Shown here: positions 21,493 to 30,233 of the stretch, one piece after another
How the letters are laid out: each line of letters starts with the position of its first letter
Position numbering within the stretch: position 1 is the first letter of the stretch
From: Thiocystis violacea
GTDB lineage: Bacteria; Pseudomonadota; Gammaproteobacteria; Chromatiales; Chromatiaceae
NCBI RefSeq assembly: GCF_016583565.1
Contig: NZ_NRRF01000016.1
Coordinates: 17,786-81,785 of the forward strand
Length of the DNA: 64,000 bases
Reading direction: 5' to 3'
Translations under genes and position numbers: made by a program
The notes under the pieces: model-generated
What the model was told of the DNA's origin: nothing
The model's input: the letters and a program-made list of their open reading frames with translations, nothing else
Database searches by the model: none

Positions 21493-23058
21493 TTAGTTGT
21501 AGGGATTGGGTCGATTCAGGTAATCCTCGTAGGCATCCGTATCGATCGTGTTGGTTGGCAGTTGAGTGCCGTGCCAGGTGAAGTTGTACGGGCTGGTATA
21601 TTGGTTCTCCGGCACTTCAACCACACCACCGTACTGGCTACAAGCACAACGGGCTTGTGTCTGGTAGGTGTCACAAGCTTCGACGTTGCCTTCCGCATCG
21701 GCCACCCCGCAACCGGGCGGACTGTTTTCGATGTAGGCGCAACCAGCCTCGATACCCACGACGCAGTCCGTCGGTACGGCGTTGCAGACGAGGCCGAGCG
21801 CGTCGTTGCTGCAATCGGCGGGCAGATAGCAGGAGTTGTTACCCGCCTCGCATTCGCAGAAGCCGGTGAAGCCGGTATCAGACGTCGTGGAGTTGAACTG
21901 TTGGAGCAGGCATGGGGCCGTGAAGAGACGCTTGTGATTGACCCGCATGAAGTAGTAACCAGGGTCTTTGAACCCGATGCGGAACGTCGCGCTCGGATCT
22001 TCTGTCGTGTCCGTATTGAAGGACAGCAGCGGGGTCAGGTTCTGACGGGGCTCACCCGACTCCCAGCGAGTCGCCATCCCTTGGTCGTAGATCTCAATGA
22101 ACCAGTTGCCCGGACCACAGGCTTCCTTGGCACAGAGCGTCAGAGTGACGAGTTCGTTGCCGTCGGTCTTGTAGACATACCAATCGTCCTCGCCCTGGCC
22201 CCAGACATAGGTATCCTCGTCGTCTCCGACACCCGGGAGCGCCGTATTGAAGGTGAGGTTGATCAACCCGTACATGCTGACGCCGGTCGCGAGCGGATTG
22301 GAGTGGCTCGGCACGTTGTTCGGCTCGACCTCCGTATCGTAGAAGCCGACGATCGGCTGTTTGTTGTCGAGCGTCGTATCTTGGATGAAGGCAGTCAAGG
22401 CGTAGGTGTAGGCGTTCTGCGTCGTCTTGTCAGCGGGCTGGATCATGACGTAGTAGCTGCCAACCAGACCCAGGGTGACGCTATAGGTCACGGAGTCGGC
22501 CGTCGAGGCGATCCCGCCAGCGAAGTTCGTATAGTAGTTGGCGAAGACGTTTCCCGCCGCGTCTCGAACGGAGACATTCCAGATCGCCGGCAGACCGGCC
22601 GAAAGATTGGCGTTCGCGGAAGCCGGGACAGAGAAATTGACGATGATGTTCTGATTCGGCGCGGTCGTTTCGGTGTAGAACCAGTCCTGATCCGCACCAC
22701 CGTAGTTCTGACCCGAGAAAGGCACGCCGAGCGTCAGCTTATCGGCTGTAATGAAATTGTCGTTCGGCTCCGTCTCGCCGTAAGTTGCATCCGGAATACA
22801 GGAGGAGAGCGGAATCCCGCAGTTACCGAAGGGATCCGCGACGCACTGCTCGAGTTTCGCGACCGCGCCGAAATAGAAACCGATGGGATATCCGCGTTCA
22901 TACCCATTGGCGTCACCCGCCGTGAATCCTTCCGAATAGCTCTGGTTGCGCTCGTCCTCGCAGGTCTTTTCGGCGGGTTGAGAACCGAGCCCCGCCGCAT
23001 TCACGGTCAACGGGATCAGAATGGCCAAGCCGAGGAGGGGTCTAGCGAGCAAGTTCAT
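21493..23058 (-). CDS. Secreted cysteine-rich protein with PPC-like beta domains
   Basis: 521 residues from ATG 23056-23058 with AAGGA upstream. A signal peptide (MNLLARPLLGLAILIPLTVNA) precedes a mature protein with at least two segments resembling bacterial pre-peptidase C-terminal (PPC) beta-sandwiches: TEPNDNFITADKLTLGVPFSG...DQDWFYTE and VEPNNVPSHSNPLATGVSMYG...EDDWYVYKTD. The last 130 residues are Cys-rich (about 14 Cys, for example FCECEAGNNSCYLPADC), suggesting disulfides. PPC domains usually accompany secreted enzymes, but no catalytic domain is recognisable. An exported structural or binding protein is the safest reading. Confidence 0.8.
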   Translation of the reverse strand: MNLLARPLLGLAILIPLTVNAAGLGSQPAEKTCEDERNQSYSEGFTAGDANGYERGYPIGFYFGAVAKLEQCVADPFGNCGIPLSSCIPDATYGETEPNDNFITADKLTLGVPFSGQNYGGADQDWFYTETTAPNQNIIVNFSVPASANANLSAGLPAIWNVSVRDAAGNVFANYYTNFAGGIASTADSVTYSVTLGLVGSYYVMIQPADKTTQNAYTYALTAFIQDTTLDNKQPIVGFYDTEVEPNNVPSHSNPLATGVSMYGLINLTFNTALPGVGDDEDTYVWGQGEDDWYVYKTDGNELVTLTLCAKEACGPGNWFIEIYDQGMATRWESGEPRQNLTPLLSFNTDTTEDPSATFRIGFKDPGYYFMRVNHKRLFTAPCLLQQFNSTTSDTGFTGFCECEAGNNSCYLPADCSNDALGLVCNAVPTDCVVGIEAGCAYIENSPPGCGVADAEGNVEACDTYQTQARCACSQYGGVVEVPENQYTSPYNFTWHGTQLPTNTIDTDAYEDYLNRPNPYN

Positions 23059-23593
23059 AAGTTCGGTCCTTGGTTCGGGCGCTAAAAAGACGGTGCGCTG
23101 GGCGCAACAGTGTCTCAGCAAGACATCAATACGATCTGGCTCCGTCAGTGTAGCGAAAGCCAGATTTCGATCAAGCGACCGGACGGAGAAACAAGGCGTT
23201 TTCCGCGACTTCGTCGGATATTTGTGATCGGCTTCCGAGGTTCGCGCAGTCGGATGCGGATTGTGGTCGAGCGGAGGTGGCGGCGTTCCCTAGCAGACAC
23301 CCGGGACAGCCGAGAGACGTGGCAACTTCAACCTTTCCCGGCTGATTTCGTTACAATCCCCGAGTCCTGGTCGATCGCGACTGGCACCCGACGCTGGCTT
23401 GAAGCCCAGCAAGGACGCTGAAGAGACCGCGGCTCGATCGAGACCATAGCCATGGTCCGCCGCAGGGCGGCACAGGCTTGAGGCATCGACAAGGACGCCC
23501 TTCGCTTGAAGCGCCTAACCCGCGGGGCCGTGCCAGCCTGAGCGCACACGGAACGCACCTCCCACTTCGAGATACCCAGACCGCCCATCGCCT
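23059..23593. other. Long divergent intergenic region
   Basis: 535 bases between the secreted protein gene (minus) and the GT2 gene (plus). The left part (23059-23250) is more AT-rich and is likely to hold promoters. The right part looks GC-rich and non-coding. No conserved RNA or repeat was recognised. Confidence 0.5.
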
Positions 23594-24316
23594 GTGAGCA
23601 CACTCCCGACAGCATCGATCGCGGTCCTGATTCCCGCCTTCAACGAAGCCGCGACGGTCGCCGAGGTCATCGCGGCAGTTCGCCGCGCCTGCGGCTGCTC
23701 CGTGAGCGTGATCGTGATCGACGATCTCAGCACCGATGACACGGCGGAGGTTGCGCGCAACGCGGGCGCGACGGTCATTCCGTTGCCGCTGCAACTGGGC
23801 GCCTGGGGCGCCATCCAAACCGGCCTGCGCTATGCCCTCGCGCGCGACTACGACATGGCGGTGACACTGGATGCGGACGGACAGCATGAACCGGCCTACG
23901 TGAGCGCCCTCCTCGCCCCGCTGCGCGAGCAGCGAGCGGACGTGGTGATTGGTGCTTATCCGGCGCGCGCCAGTCGCGCGCGCCGACTCGCCTGGAGGTA
24001 CTTCCGCTGGCTGACCGGCTTGAGCCTGGAGGACATCACCTCCGGGTTTCGCGCCTACAACCGCGCCGCTATCGGCCTCCTCGCCTCCCGCGAGGCGACC
24101 TTACTCGACTATCAGGACGTCGGCGTTCTGCTCACCCTGCATCGGCGCGGCATGCGCACCTGCGAGGTCCCGGTCCCGATGCAGCCGCGTGCCGCGGGCG
24201 GTTCGCGCGTCTTCGACTCCTGGTGGACGGTCGGAAAGTACATGCTGCAGACCAGTCTGCTGTGCGTGGCCCGCGTCGGCCACGGCCGCCGCTCTGATCT
24301 CAGCGACGAAGGCTGA
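23594..24316 (+). CDS. Family 2 glycosyltransferase (DPM/UgtP-like)
   Basis: 240 residues from a GTG at 23594. GT-A fold signatures: IAVLIPAFNEAATVAEVI at the N-terminus, VIVIDDLSTDDTAEVAR, and the metal-binding DADGQHEP (DXD-type) near residue 95, followed by SGFRAYNR. This is the polyprenyl-phosphate sugar transferase type with no C-terminal membrane anchor. The adjacent small DUF2304 membrane protein is a frequent partner of such enzymes. It probably starts the plus-strand polysaccharide genes at 23594-25916. Donor and acceptor unknown. Confidence 0.9.
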   Translation: MSTLPTASIAVLIPAFNEAATVAEVIAAVRRACGCSVSVIVIDDLSTDDTAEVARNAGATVIPLPLQLGAWGAIQTGLRYALARDYDMAVTLDADGQHEPAYVSALLAPLREQRADVVIGAYPARASRARRLAWRYFRWLTGLSLEDITSGFRAYNRAAIGLLASREATLLDYQDVGVLLTLHRRGMRTCEVPVPMQPRAAGGSRVFDSWWTVGKYMLQTSLLCVARVGHGRRSDLSDEG

Positions 24317-24323
24317 CTGCCCC

Positions 24324-24722
24324 ATGATGACTTACCAAATGACCTCGACGGCCATCGGCCTAGCGATCGGCGCCGTCATCCTCTTCCTGGTGCGGCGAGA
24401 CCACCTCCACGGGCCTTACGCGGTCTGGTGGGTCGGAGCCGCCGCCACGGTCATCGCGCTCGGCCTGTTTCCGGGCGCCGTCGATGAGGTCGCCGCGTAC
24501 CTGGGCATCAGCTATCCGCCCATGCTCGCGATGGTGTTGGGCCTCGCCCTACTCCTGGTCAAAGTGCTGACGATGGATCTCGAACGGTCGCGTCAAGAGC
24601 GCCAGATCCGTCGCTTGGCCCAGCGGATCGCACTCATCGAGACCCGTGAGCCGGCCGCCGCAAGACCGGACCGAAGGGGTTCAGAAACATCCACCCCTCC
24701 CGGATCGACCGAGCGCGACTGA
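24324..24722 (+). CDS. DUF2304 membrane protein
   Basis: 132 residues from ATG 24324 (MMTYQMTSTAIGLAIGAVILFLVRRDHLHGPYAVWW), 7 bases after the GT2 stop. Three hydrophobic helices are visible in the first 80 residues, then a basic, coiled-coil-like stretch (LERSRQERQIRRLAQRIALIETRE) and a Pro/Ser tail. Both size and the R-x-L...YA-WW pattern fit DUF2304, which commonly neighbours family 2 glycosyltransferases and may anchor them to the membrane. The exact role is unknown. Confidence 0.8.
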   Translation: MMTYQMTSTAIGLAIGAVILFLVRRDHLHGPYAVWWVGAAATVIALGLFPGAVDEVAAYLGISYPPMLAMVLGLALLLVKVLTMDLERSRQERQIRRLAQRIALIETREPAAARPDRRGSETSTPPGSTERD

Positions 24723-24731
24723 GTCGGCCAG

Positions 24732-25916
24732 ATGCGGGTCCTGCACATCGGCAAATATTTCCCGCCGTTTGCCGGCGGGATGGAGTATTTCCTCGCGGAC
24801 CTGGCACGCGCGCAGGCACGCATGGGGATGGGTGTGGCCGTCTTGGTCCATGACGCGCGGCGCGGCGGCCCTGGGGCGCTGCCGTGCGACCAAGACGCCG
24901 TCGCCGTCTATCGGGCGCCCAGCCATGGCCGGCTCTTGTACGCGCCCGTGAGCCCTGCGTTTCCGCTGTGGCTGAGGCGCATCATCGGGGAATTCCGCCC
25001 CGACCTGCTCCACCTCCACATGCCCAACACCTCCGCCTTCTGGGCCTTGGCGACCCCCGCCGCCCGGCGGCTGCCTTGGGTGGTGCACTGGCATTCCGAC
25101 GTCGTCGCCTCGACGCTCGATCCTCGCATCAGGCTGGCCTATCGCCTCTATCGCCCCTTCGAGCAGAGACTGCTCGCCCGGAGCCGGGCCATCATCGCGA
25201 CCTCGCAGACCTACCTGAACGCCAGCGAGGCGCTCGCGCGCTGGACGGAGCGTTGCACCGTCATCCCGCTGGGTCTCGACCCGGCCCGGATCCCCGCGCC
25301 AGATGCGCGGGCCAAAGCCCAAGCCAGCCGCTTATGGGGAGAACGCGGCTGTCGGGTGCTCGCGATCGGACGCCTGACCTACTACAAGGGTCACGAGGCG
25401 CTCATCCGGGCGGCAGCGGATCTGCCGGACACGCGCGTCCTCATCGTCGGAACGGGGGATCTCCAGTCCGCGCTCGCGCGGCTCACGCAGTCCCTCGGAC
25501 TCGAAGACCGGGTCAGCCTCATCGGATATCAGTCGGAGGCGATCTTGAATGCCCTGCTGGCAAGCTGCGATCTCGTCTGCCTGCCCTCGGTCGAACGCAC
25601 CGAGGCATTCGGACTGGTACAGCTTGAGGCCATGCGCTTCGGCAAGGCCGTCGTCGTCAGCGACATTGCGGGCTCCGGCACGGGCTGGGTGGTTCGCCAC
25701 GCTGGAAACGGCCTGCTCGCGCCACCCGGCGACCCGCGCGGGCTTGCGCGGCAGCTACGCGGGCTGCAAGAGGATCCTGCGCTGCGGGACAGGCTCGGTG
25801 CCGCGGGAAGGCTGGCGCTGGAGCATGACTTTGGCATCGCCCCCGTCGCCGCGCGAATCGACGGTGTCTACCAAGACGTTCTTGGGCTTGCCCGACGTCA
25901 GACCGAGAGGCGTTGA
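24732..25916 (+). CDS. Family 4 glycosyltransferase
   Basis: 394 residues from ATG 24732. GT-B fold with the N-terminal glycine-rich acceptor loop HIGKYFPPFAGGMEYFL, the linker region VIPLGLDP near residue 180, GRLTYYKGHEALI, and the retaining-transferase EX7E motif ERTEAFGLVQLEAMRFGKAVV near residue 290. Predicted cytoplasmic or membrane-associated sugar transferase in exopolysaccharide or O-antigen assembly. It follows DUF2304 by 9 bp and ends convergently, overlapping the next gene by 19 bp (25898-25916). Confidence 0.93.
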   Translation: MRVLHIGKYFPPFAGGMEYFLADLARAQARMGMGVAVLVHDARRGGPGALPCDQDAVAVYRAPSHGRLLYAPVSPAFPLWLRRIIGEFRPDLLHLHMPNTSAFWALATPAARRLPWVVHWHSDVVASTLDPRIRLAYRLYRPFEQRLLARSRAIIATSQTYLNASEALARWTERCTVIPLGLDPARIPAPDARAKAQASRLWGERGCRVLAIGRLTYYKGHEALIRAAADLPDTRVLIVGTGDLQSALARLTQSLGLEDRVSLIGYQSEAILNALLASCDLVCLPSVERTEAFGLVQLEAMRFGKAVVVSDIAGSGTGWVVRHAGNGLLAPPGDPRGLARQLRGLQEDPALRDRLGAAGRLALEHDFGIAPVAARIDGVYQDVLGLARRQTERR

Positions 25917-27364
25917 GCCTCTGCCTCGGTCATCGCTAAGGTCTTCGCTTCACTCGCGGGGCGGAGGAAGCCCACCCAGAGTGTGAGCAGGTAGAAGACG
26001 TAGATCGGCATGAAATGCAGCACCAGGCGAGCGAGGCTCGTGGATTGCTCCGCCCATCGATAGGCGCCCGTGAAGAAGAAGAGGACGAAGAGCGCGAGCA
26101 GGCTGCCAACCACCAAGACCAGTTCCACGCGCAGCCAGCGACTCGCCCCGTCCTCATAGGCCTTCACGAGCCCGAAGAGTACCGCCGGGATCATCGCGTA
26201 GGCCAGCAGGTGCCAATTCCCGAAAACGAAGAGGTTCTTCACGACCGCCGCCCAGCTGTCATGAAAACCAAGCTCGAAGCGACCCAAGAACGGAATCTGC
26301 AGGGTCGAAGCTGACACCTCCAGCACCCCAAGCCATGGGATGCGAAGCTCCACGCCGCCCACAACGAACGGCAGGGCGCAGAGGCCGCCGATGACCAGTA
26401 GCAGCAGGACGAAGGCTCGCACGCCCAGACGCGCGGCCAAGACGGCAGGCAGGAGCAGACCGACCCAAACCGCGCCCTCCGTCTTGATGAGCGGAAAACA
26501 GACGGCAAGCGCGACGGCAAGCGCCGCCTGCCGTGGGTCCGCCTCACGCGACCATTGAACGAGCGCAATGGCGCTGAGGCCAAGGATCGCCGCCATCCAG
26601 AGGTCCGCATAGCCCGCAAGGGCGACGTGCGTATCGAGCAGGGGCATGGACAGGAGCAACCAGACAGAGATCAGGCTGGTCAGACGCGTCGCACCCCACC
26701 ACCGCGCTTGTCCATAGAAGCCGAGACCGAGCGCGAGGAAACAGGCGAGCCACGGCAGCTTCGCGGCGGTTTCATTCCAGGCGCCGTAGCCGAGAGTCGG
26801 CCACAGCGCGAGCAGGGACACCGTCTTCGGATAGGCCGAAGCGGCGATGCTATAGGCTTGGCCGGACGGATCCCTCAGCCAGTCTTCGGCCGAGACGAAA
26901 GCGACCAGCTCACCGGTCTCGGACCAGACGCGCGCCCGCGCGAACCAGGTCGTCCAGGCATCCCAGGGAAACAGCGGTTGCCACCAGACCTCGGCGGCCA
27001 AACCAAGCAGCCGCAGGACAAGCCAAGCCAGCACGAGCGCCGTCAGCGCCTTCGCCCAGACGCCAGCCTGCTCGGCTCCGCAGGCACGCACGATCGGTCT
27101 CGCCTTAGCGCTCAGCAGCCACCTGCGAACGCCCAACCCTGCCGCGAGCGCAAGCAGGAGCCCGGATAGCCAGAAACCCATCTGCAATCCCAGCGGAGAA
27201 AGCAGGTAGAGCATGGCGACAGCACCCAGCATCCCGAGCAGATAGCCATAGCCCAAGGCCAAGGACCAGGCCCCTGATGACGGCTGACCGATCAGCAATC
27301 TCAGCCAGATCGTCCCAGCGAGCCAGGGCGCGACGAACGCCAGCGTGACACCCATCCAACCCAT
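25898..27364 (-). CDS. Polytopic membrane protein, probable GT-C-type glycosyltransferase
   Basis: 488 residues from ATG 27362-27364 (MGWMGVTLAFVAPWLAG). About a dozen hydrophobic helices run through the protein. A large extracytoplasmic loop after the early helices carries the acidic-aromatic stretch WWQPLFPWDAWTTWFARARVWSETGE, like the catalytic first loop of GT39/GT83-type lipid-linked sugar transferases. No exact family is recognised, so the enzyme class is inferred. It starts two bases after the stop of the preceding membrane protein, implying coupling. Confidence 0.75.
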   Translation of the reverse strand: MGWMGVTLAFVAPWLAGTIWLRLLIGQPSSGAWSLALGYGYLLGMLGAVAMLYLLSPLGLQMGFWLSGLLLALAAGLGVRRWLLSAKARPIVRACGAEQAGVWAKALTALVLAWLVLRLLGLAAEVWWQPLFPWDAWTTWFARARVWSETGELVAFVSAEDWLRDPSGQAYSIAASAYPKTVSLLALWPTLGYGAWNETAAKLPWLACFLALGLGFYGQARWWGATRLTSLISVWLLLSMPLLDTHVALAGYADLWMAAILGLSAIALVQWSREADPRQAALAVALAVCFPLIKTEGAVWVGLLLPAVLAARLGVRAFVLLLLVIGGLCALPFVVGGVELRIPWLGVLEVSASTLQIPFLGRFELGFHDSWAAVVKNLFVFGNWHLLAYAMIPAVLFGLVKAYEDGASRWLRVELVLVVGSLLALFVLFFFTGAYRWAEQSTSLARLVLHFMPIYVFYLLTLWVGFLRPASEAKTLAMTEAEAQRLSV

Positions 27365-27366
27365 GA

Positions 27367-28545
27367 TCACCCCCCGTCGATGACGCGGAAGAGTCCGCCG
27401 AGGCTCGCATTGGAGAGTTCCCGCGTCGCGGACACCCGATAACCATCGACGACGAGCGCCTGGCCTGCCTGATCGAAGCGCACCCGATCCTCGGGCGACA
27501 TCATGAGGATGTAGTCGCCCGCGCGCACGCCGCTGCCCGGGTCGATCGATGGGACGGCCAGGGAATTGCTCGGGAAGAGGTGATAGCGCACTCGCCCAGC
27601 CGCGTAGCCATTGGGGTCCGACGTCACGATGAAGAGCCGCGCGGTCGTTGGCTCGATGCGCTGCCGGATCTCGCGCAGAAAGGGATAAAAGCTCCGATCG
27701 GGCCCGGCCTCTTGACGTTCGTCTTGCCCAAGGCCGGCGTACAAGACCTTGGTCGTCGCGAGACGCTGCAGCAGCGACCACTGCCACCCGAGATCCAGCG
27801 ACAGCCAGCCGATCAGGGCGATTGCGACATAGGGCACAGGATGGCGTCCATCTCGAGCGGAGAGACTCAGAAGCAGATAGAGCCCGCCGCTCGCCAGGAC
27901 CCAGAGCAGCGCTTGCAGCACCCGCGGGACATGCGCGCCATCCGCGCCCGCGTATTCGAAATTGATGGAGCGCCCAGTCCAGCCTGCATCGCGGGTCCAG
28001 TCCCGCCAGATGGCCTGCGCGATCTGGCCGATGGTCGGCGCTCTCGGCTGCAGCTCGATCCGGCTGAGAATCAATGGCGCCTTCACGGTACCCACAACGA
28101 CCAGCCCACAGGCAACCACCCGCCCCCGCCAGCGCTCCACGGCGGTCAGGTCCACGGCGCCTTCAGCCCGCGCACCTTGCGGGATGACCAGGTCGTCAGG
28201 CCGACCGCCAGAGGTCTCCGTGGCCCACACGAACCTGACCTCCTGCTCCGCGCTCAACCCGCTCAGCTGCCAACGCAGTCGCGCATAGTCCCCCGCCTGG
28301 AAGGGGCGAATCGCGCCCTGAACCATGACCATCCCATTCGCTCCGGGCGCGGTGATCCTGAGCCCATCCTTGGTCTCGTCGCCGACGCCCTGGACGAGCT
28401 GAAGCGCATCGCCCGAAAGCTCGATTGCTGAGATGCTCAGACCGTCCGCCGTGCGATAGGCCGCCATCAGCACCGCGGCAACGATGACGGTGCCGCCGGA
28501 TACCGCGACCACGAAGCGGACGAAACGACGAAGATGCTGTTTCAA
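27367..28545 (-). CDS. Membrane protein of unknown function in the glycan island
   Basis: 392 residues from a TTG at 28543-28545 preceded by GGGAG, which places a membrane helix at the N-terminus (KQHLRRFVRFVVAVSGGTVIVAAVLMAAY). An ATG at 28590 adds 15 residues and is also possible; the frame continues back into a repeat. Then come an extracytoplasmic beta-rich domain (to about residue 180), two further helices and a second soluble domain (IRQRIEPTTARLFIVTSDPNGYAAGRVRYHLFPSN). Partner of the GT-C-like protein by position. No family recognised. Confidence 0.7.
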   Translation of the reverse strand: MKQHLRRFVRFVVAVSGGTVIVAAVLMAAYRTADGLSISAIELSGDALQLVQGVGDETKDGLRITAPGANGMVMVQGAIRPFQAGDYARLRWQLSGLSAEQEVRFVWATETSGGRPDDLVIPQGARAEGAVDLTAVERWRGRVVACGLVVVGTVKAPLILSRIELQPRAPTIGQIAQAIWRDWTRDAGWTGRSINFEYAGADGAHVPRVLQALLWVLASGGLYLLLSLSARDGRHPVPYVAIALIGWLSLDLGWQWSLLQRLATTKVLYAGLGQDERQEAGPDRSFYPFLREIRQRIEPTTARLFIVTSDPNGYAAGRVRYHLFPSNSLAVPSIDPGSGVRAGDYILMMSPEDRVRFDQAGQALVVDGYRVSATRELSNASLGGLFRVIDGG

Positions 28546-28615
28546 GAGGCTCCCTCGACAGCGACGTGCACGGAGGCGAGTTCCGGGCATCACCTGCCCC
28601 GAAAGACGCGGATCG

Positions 28616-28770
28616 GTAGGATGGGCAAAGTCCGCGCTCTTGGCTCCGGTTGGACCTCGGCGCCGGACGGACGTGCCCATCGCGCAAGGCGCTGAGCTGG
28701 AATGATGGGCACGCCCGCCGACGCTCAGCGCTCCGAATGAAGCTCGGCACAGGGGCTTTGCCTATCCTAG
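28616..28770. repeat. Compound palindromic repeat (four-armed, about 155 bp), copy A
   Basis: The element opens with GTAGGATGGGCAAAG and closes with its near complement CTTTGCCTATCCTAG. Inside is a second inverted pair, GGACGTGCCCAT and ATGGGCACGCCCG. The same outer and inner arms recur at 55746-55901 and 59022-59178. This copy fills most of the gap between two minus-strand genes. Confidence 0.85.
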
Positions 28771-28792
28771 GGGACGTGTTCCGTCCAGCCCA

Positions 28793-29944
28793 TCAAGCAG
28801 ACCGCATCACGTCCTCGAACACGGCTTCATAGCGACGCACCATGCGCTCAATGCTCAACTGACGCGCGCGCTCCAACCCCGCCGCCGCCAGATCGGCGCG
28901 GCGTTGTGGATCCGCGAGCAATGCCAGGATGGCCGATGCGAGTGCCCCAGGGTCTTCCATCGGGACCAGCATGCCGTAGGCATTGTCGCCAATCACCTCG
29001 CGGGGTCCATAGGGGCAATCCGTCGCGATCACCGGAGTCCCACATGCCATCGCCTCCAGCATGGTATAGCCAAACCCCTCGAACTGGCAGGTATGGACAT
29101 AGAGATCGGCAGCGCGGATGTAGGGGTAGACGTTCTCTCGGTGTCCCAGGAAAACGACTCGGTCATCCAGGCCCCAGTCCTTCACCTGCTGGATGAGCGC
29201 ACCCCGATCCGGTCCATCTCCAAGCACCACGAGGGCGGCCGGGCGTTGACCTTGGACGTGCCGAAACGCGGCCAGCAAGAGTCCAACGTCTTTCTCGGCA
29301 GACAGCCGGGCAGCGACGCAGATCTTTGGGAGAGCGTCCGGCAGACGCTCCAAACCAGACGCCGATTCAGACGCTGCGGATGCGACTTGCGCCAGGTCGA
29401 TCCCGTTCGGGATGACCGCGATGCGTCCCGTCGGAACCAAGAAGCGCCGTCGCAGCTCGCCCGCCGTCCCTTCCGAAGGCACGATCATGCGATCAGCCAG
29501 ACGTGCCGTTGCGCCGACGGCCAATCTCAGGAAGAGCTTTCGTTGCACCCCATGCTCGTAGCGGCGCATGTGCTCGTAGACAGGCCCGCGATAACTGCCG
29601 ACGGTCTTGACCCGCAACCGCTTGAGCCTGGACCCGAGCACGGCCAGGGCGGCCGGGTAGTGCATCATCCCGAGGACCAGGTCGGGGCGGGCCTCCGCGA
29701 TCAGATCGCCGGCCGCCCTGACATCCGTCATGAGCCCCTTGGCCGAGGAAAACCAACCGTGCCGAATCAGCCCTGAGGTGTCGATGAAGGTATCGATGCC
29801 TTGAGGCAAGAAGGCACGTAGAGCCTCGGGTGCCGCCACGGAGACGTGACGCACCACATCCCGATCGAGGTGCGTGATGAGGTTGCTCGTCGTGCGTTCC
29901 GCACCACCGAAGACAGTGGCAAGGTGGAGGATCAGCAGGCGCAT
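28793..29944 (-). CDS. Family 4 glycosyltransferase
   Basis: 383 residues from ATG 29942-29944 (MRLLILHLATVFGGAERTT); the frame is open 27 codons further but the GT-B domain starts here. Motifs: FGGAERTTSNLI acceptor loop, VIPNGIDLAQV near residue 175, AARLSAEKDVGLLLAAF, and the EX7E-type FEGFGYTMLEAMACGTPVIATD near residue 300. Predicted retaining sugar transferase for cell-surface glycans. It is separated from the upstream membrane gene by the compound repeat. Confidence 0.93.
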   Translation of the reverse strand: MRLLILHLATVFGGAERTTSNLITHLDRDVVRHVSVAAPEALRAFLPQGIDTFIDTSGLIRHGWFSSAKGLMTDVRAAGDLIAEARPDLVLGMMHYPAALAVLGSRLKRLRVKTVGSYRGPVYEHMRRYEHGVQRKLFLRLAVGATARLADRMIVPSEGTAGELRRRFLVPTGRIAVIPNGIDLAQVASAASESASGLERLPDALPKICVAARLSAEKDVGLLLAAFRHVQGQRPAALVVLGDGPDRGALIQQVKDWGLDDRVVFLGHRENVYPYIRAADLYVHTCQFEGFGYTMLEAMACGTPVIATDCPYGPREVIGDNAYGMLVPMEDPGALASAILALLADPQRRADLAAAGLERARQLSIERMVRRYEAVFEDVMRSA

Positions 29945-30233
29945 CGTAGAGATCCGCGGAAGACGCGCCGCTGCGGCCAGCCGATGCGACGCCAAGGAGA
30001 CGCGGGGCTTCCGCATCCCTTCCAAGCGACAGGGTCAAGATGGTAGAGCGCGCGGCGGGCGGGCGATCCTTCGCACAGAAGAATCTCGCGATCTTCAATC
30101 GCAGCATCCCGCCACGCAGTCCAGAACCGATAAAAACGTCGGCGATCCACTGCGGTCACGCCGACGTCAGGCTGGAGTGCGGCGCCGCTCTCGCGGCGCA
30201 CAGACACCCAGCAAGTCAATACGGACGCACGAA

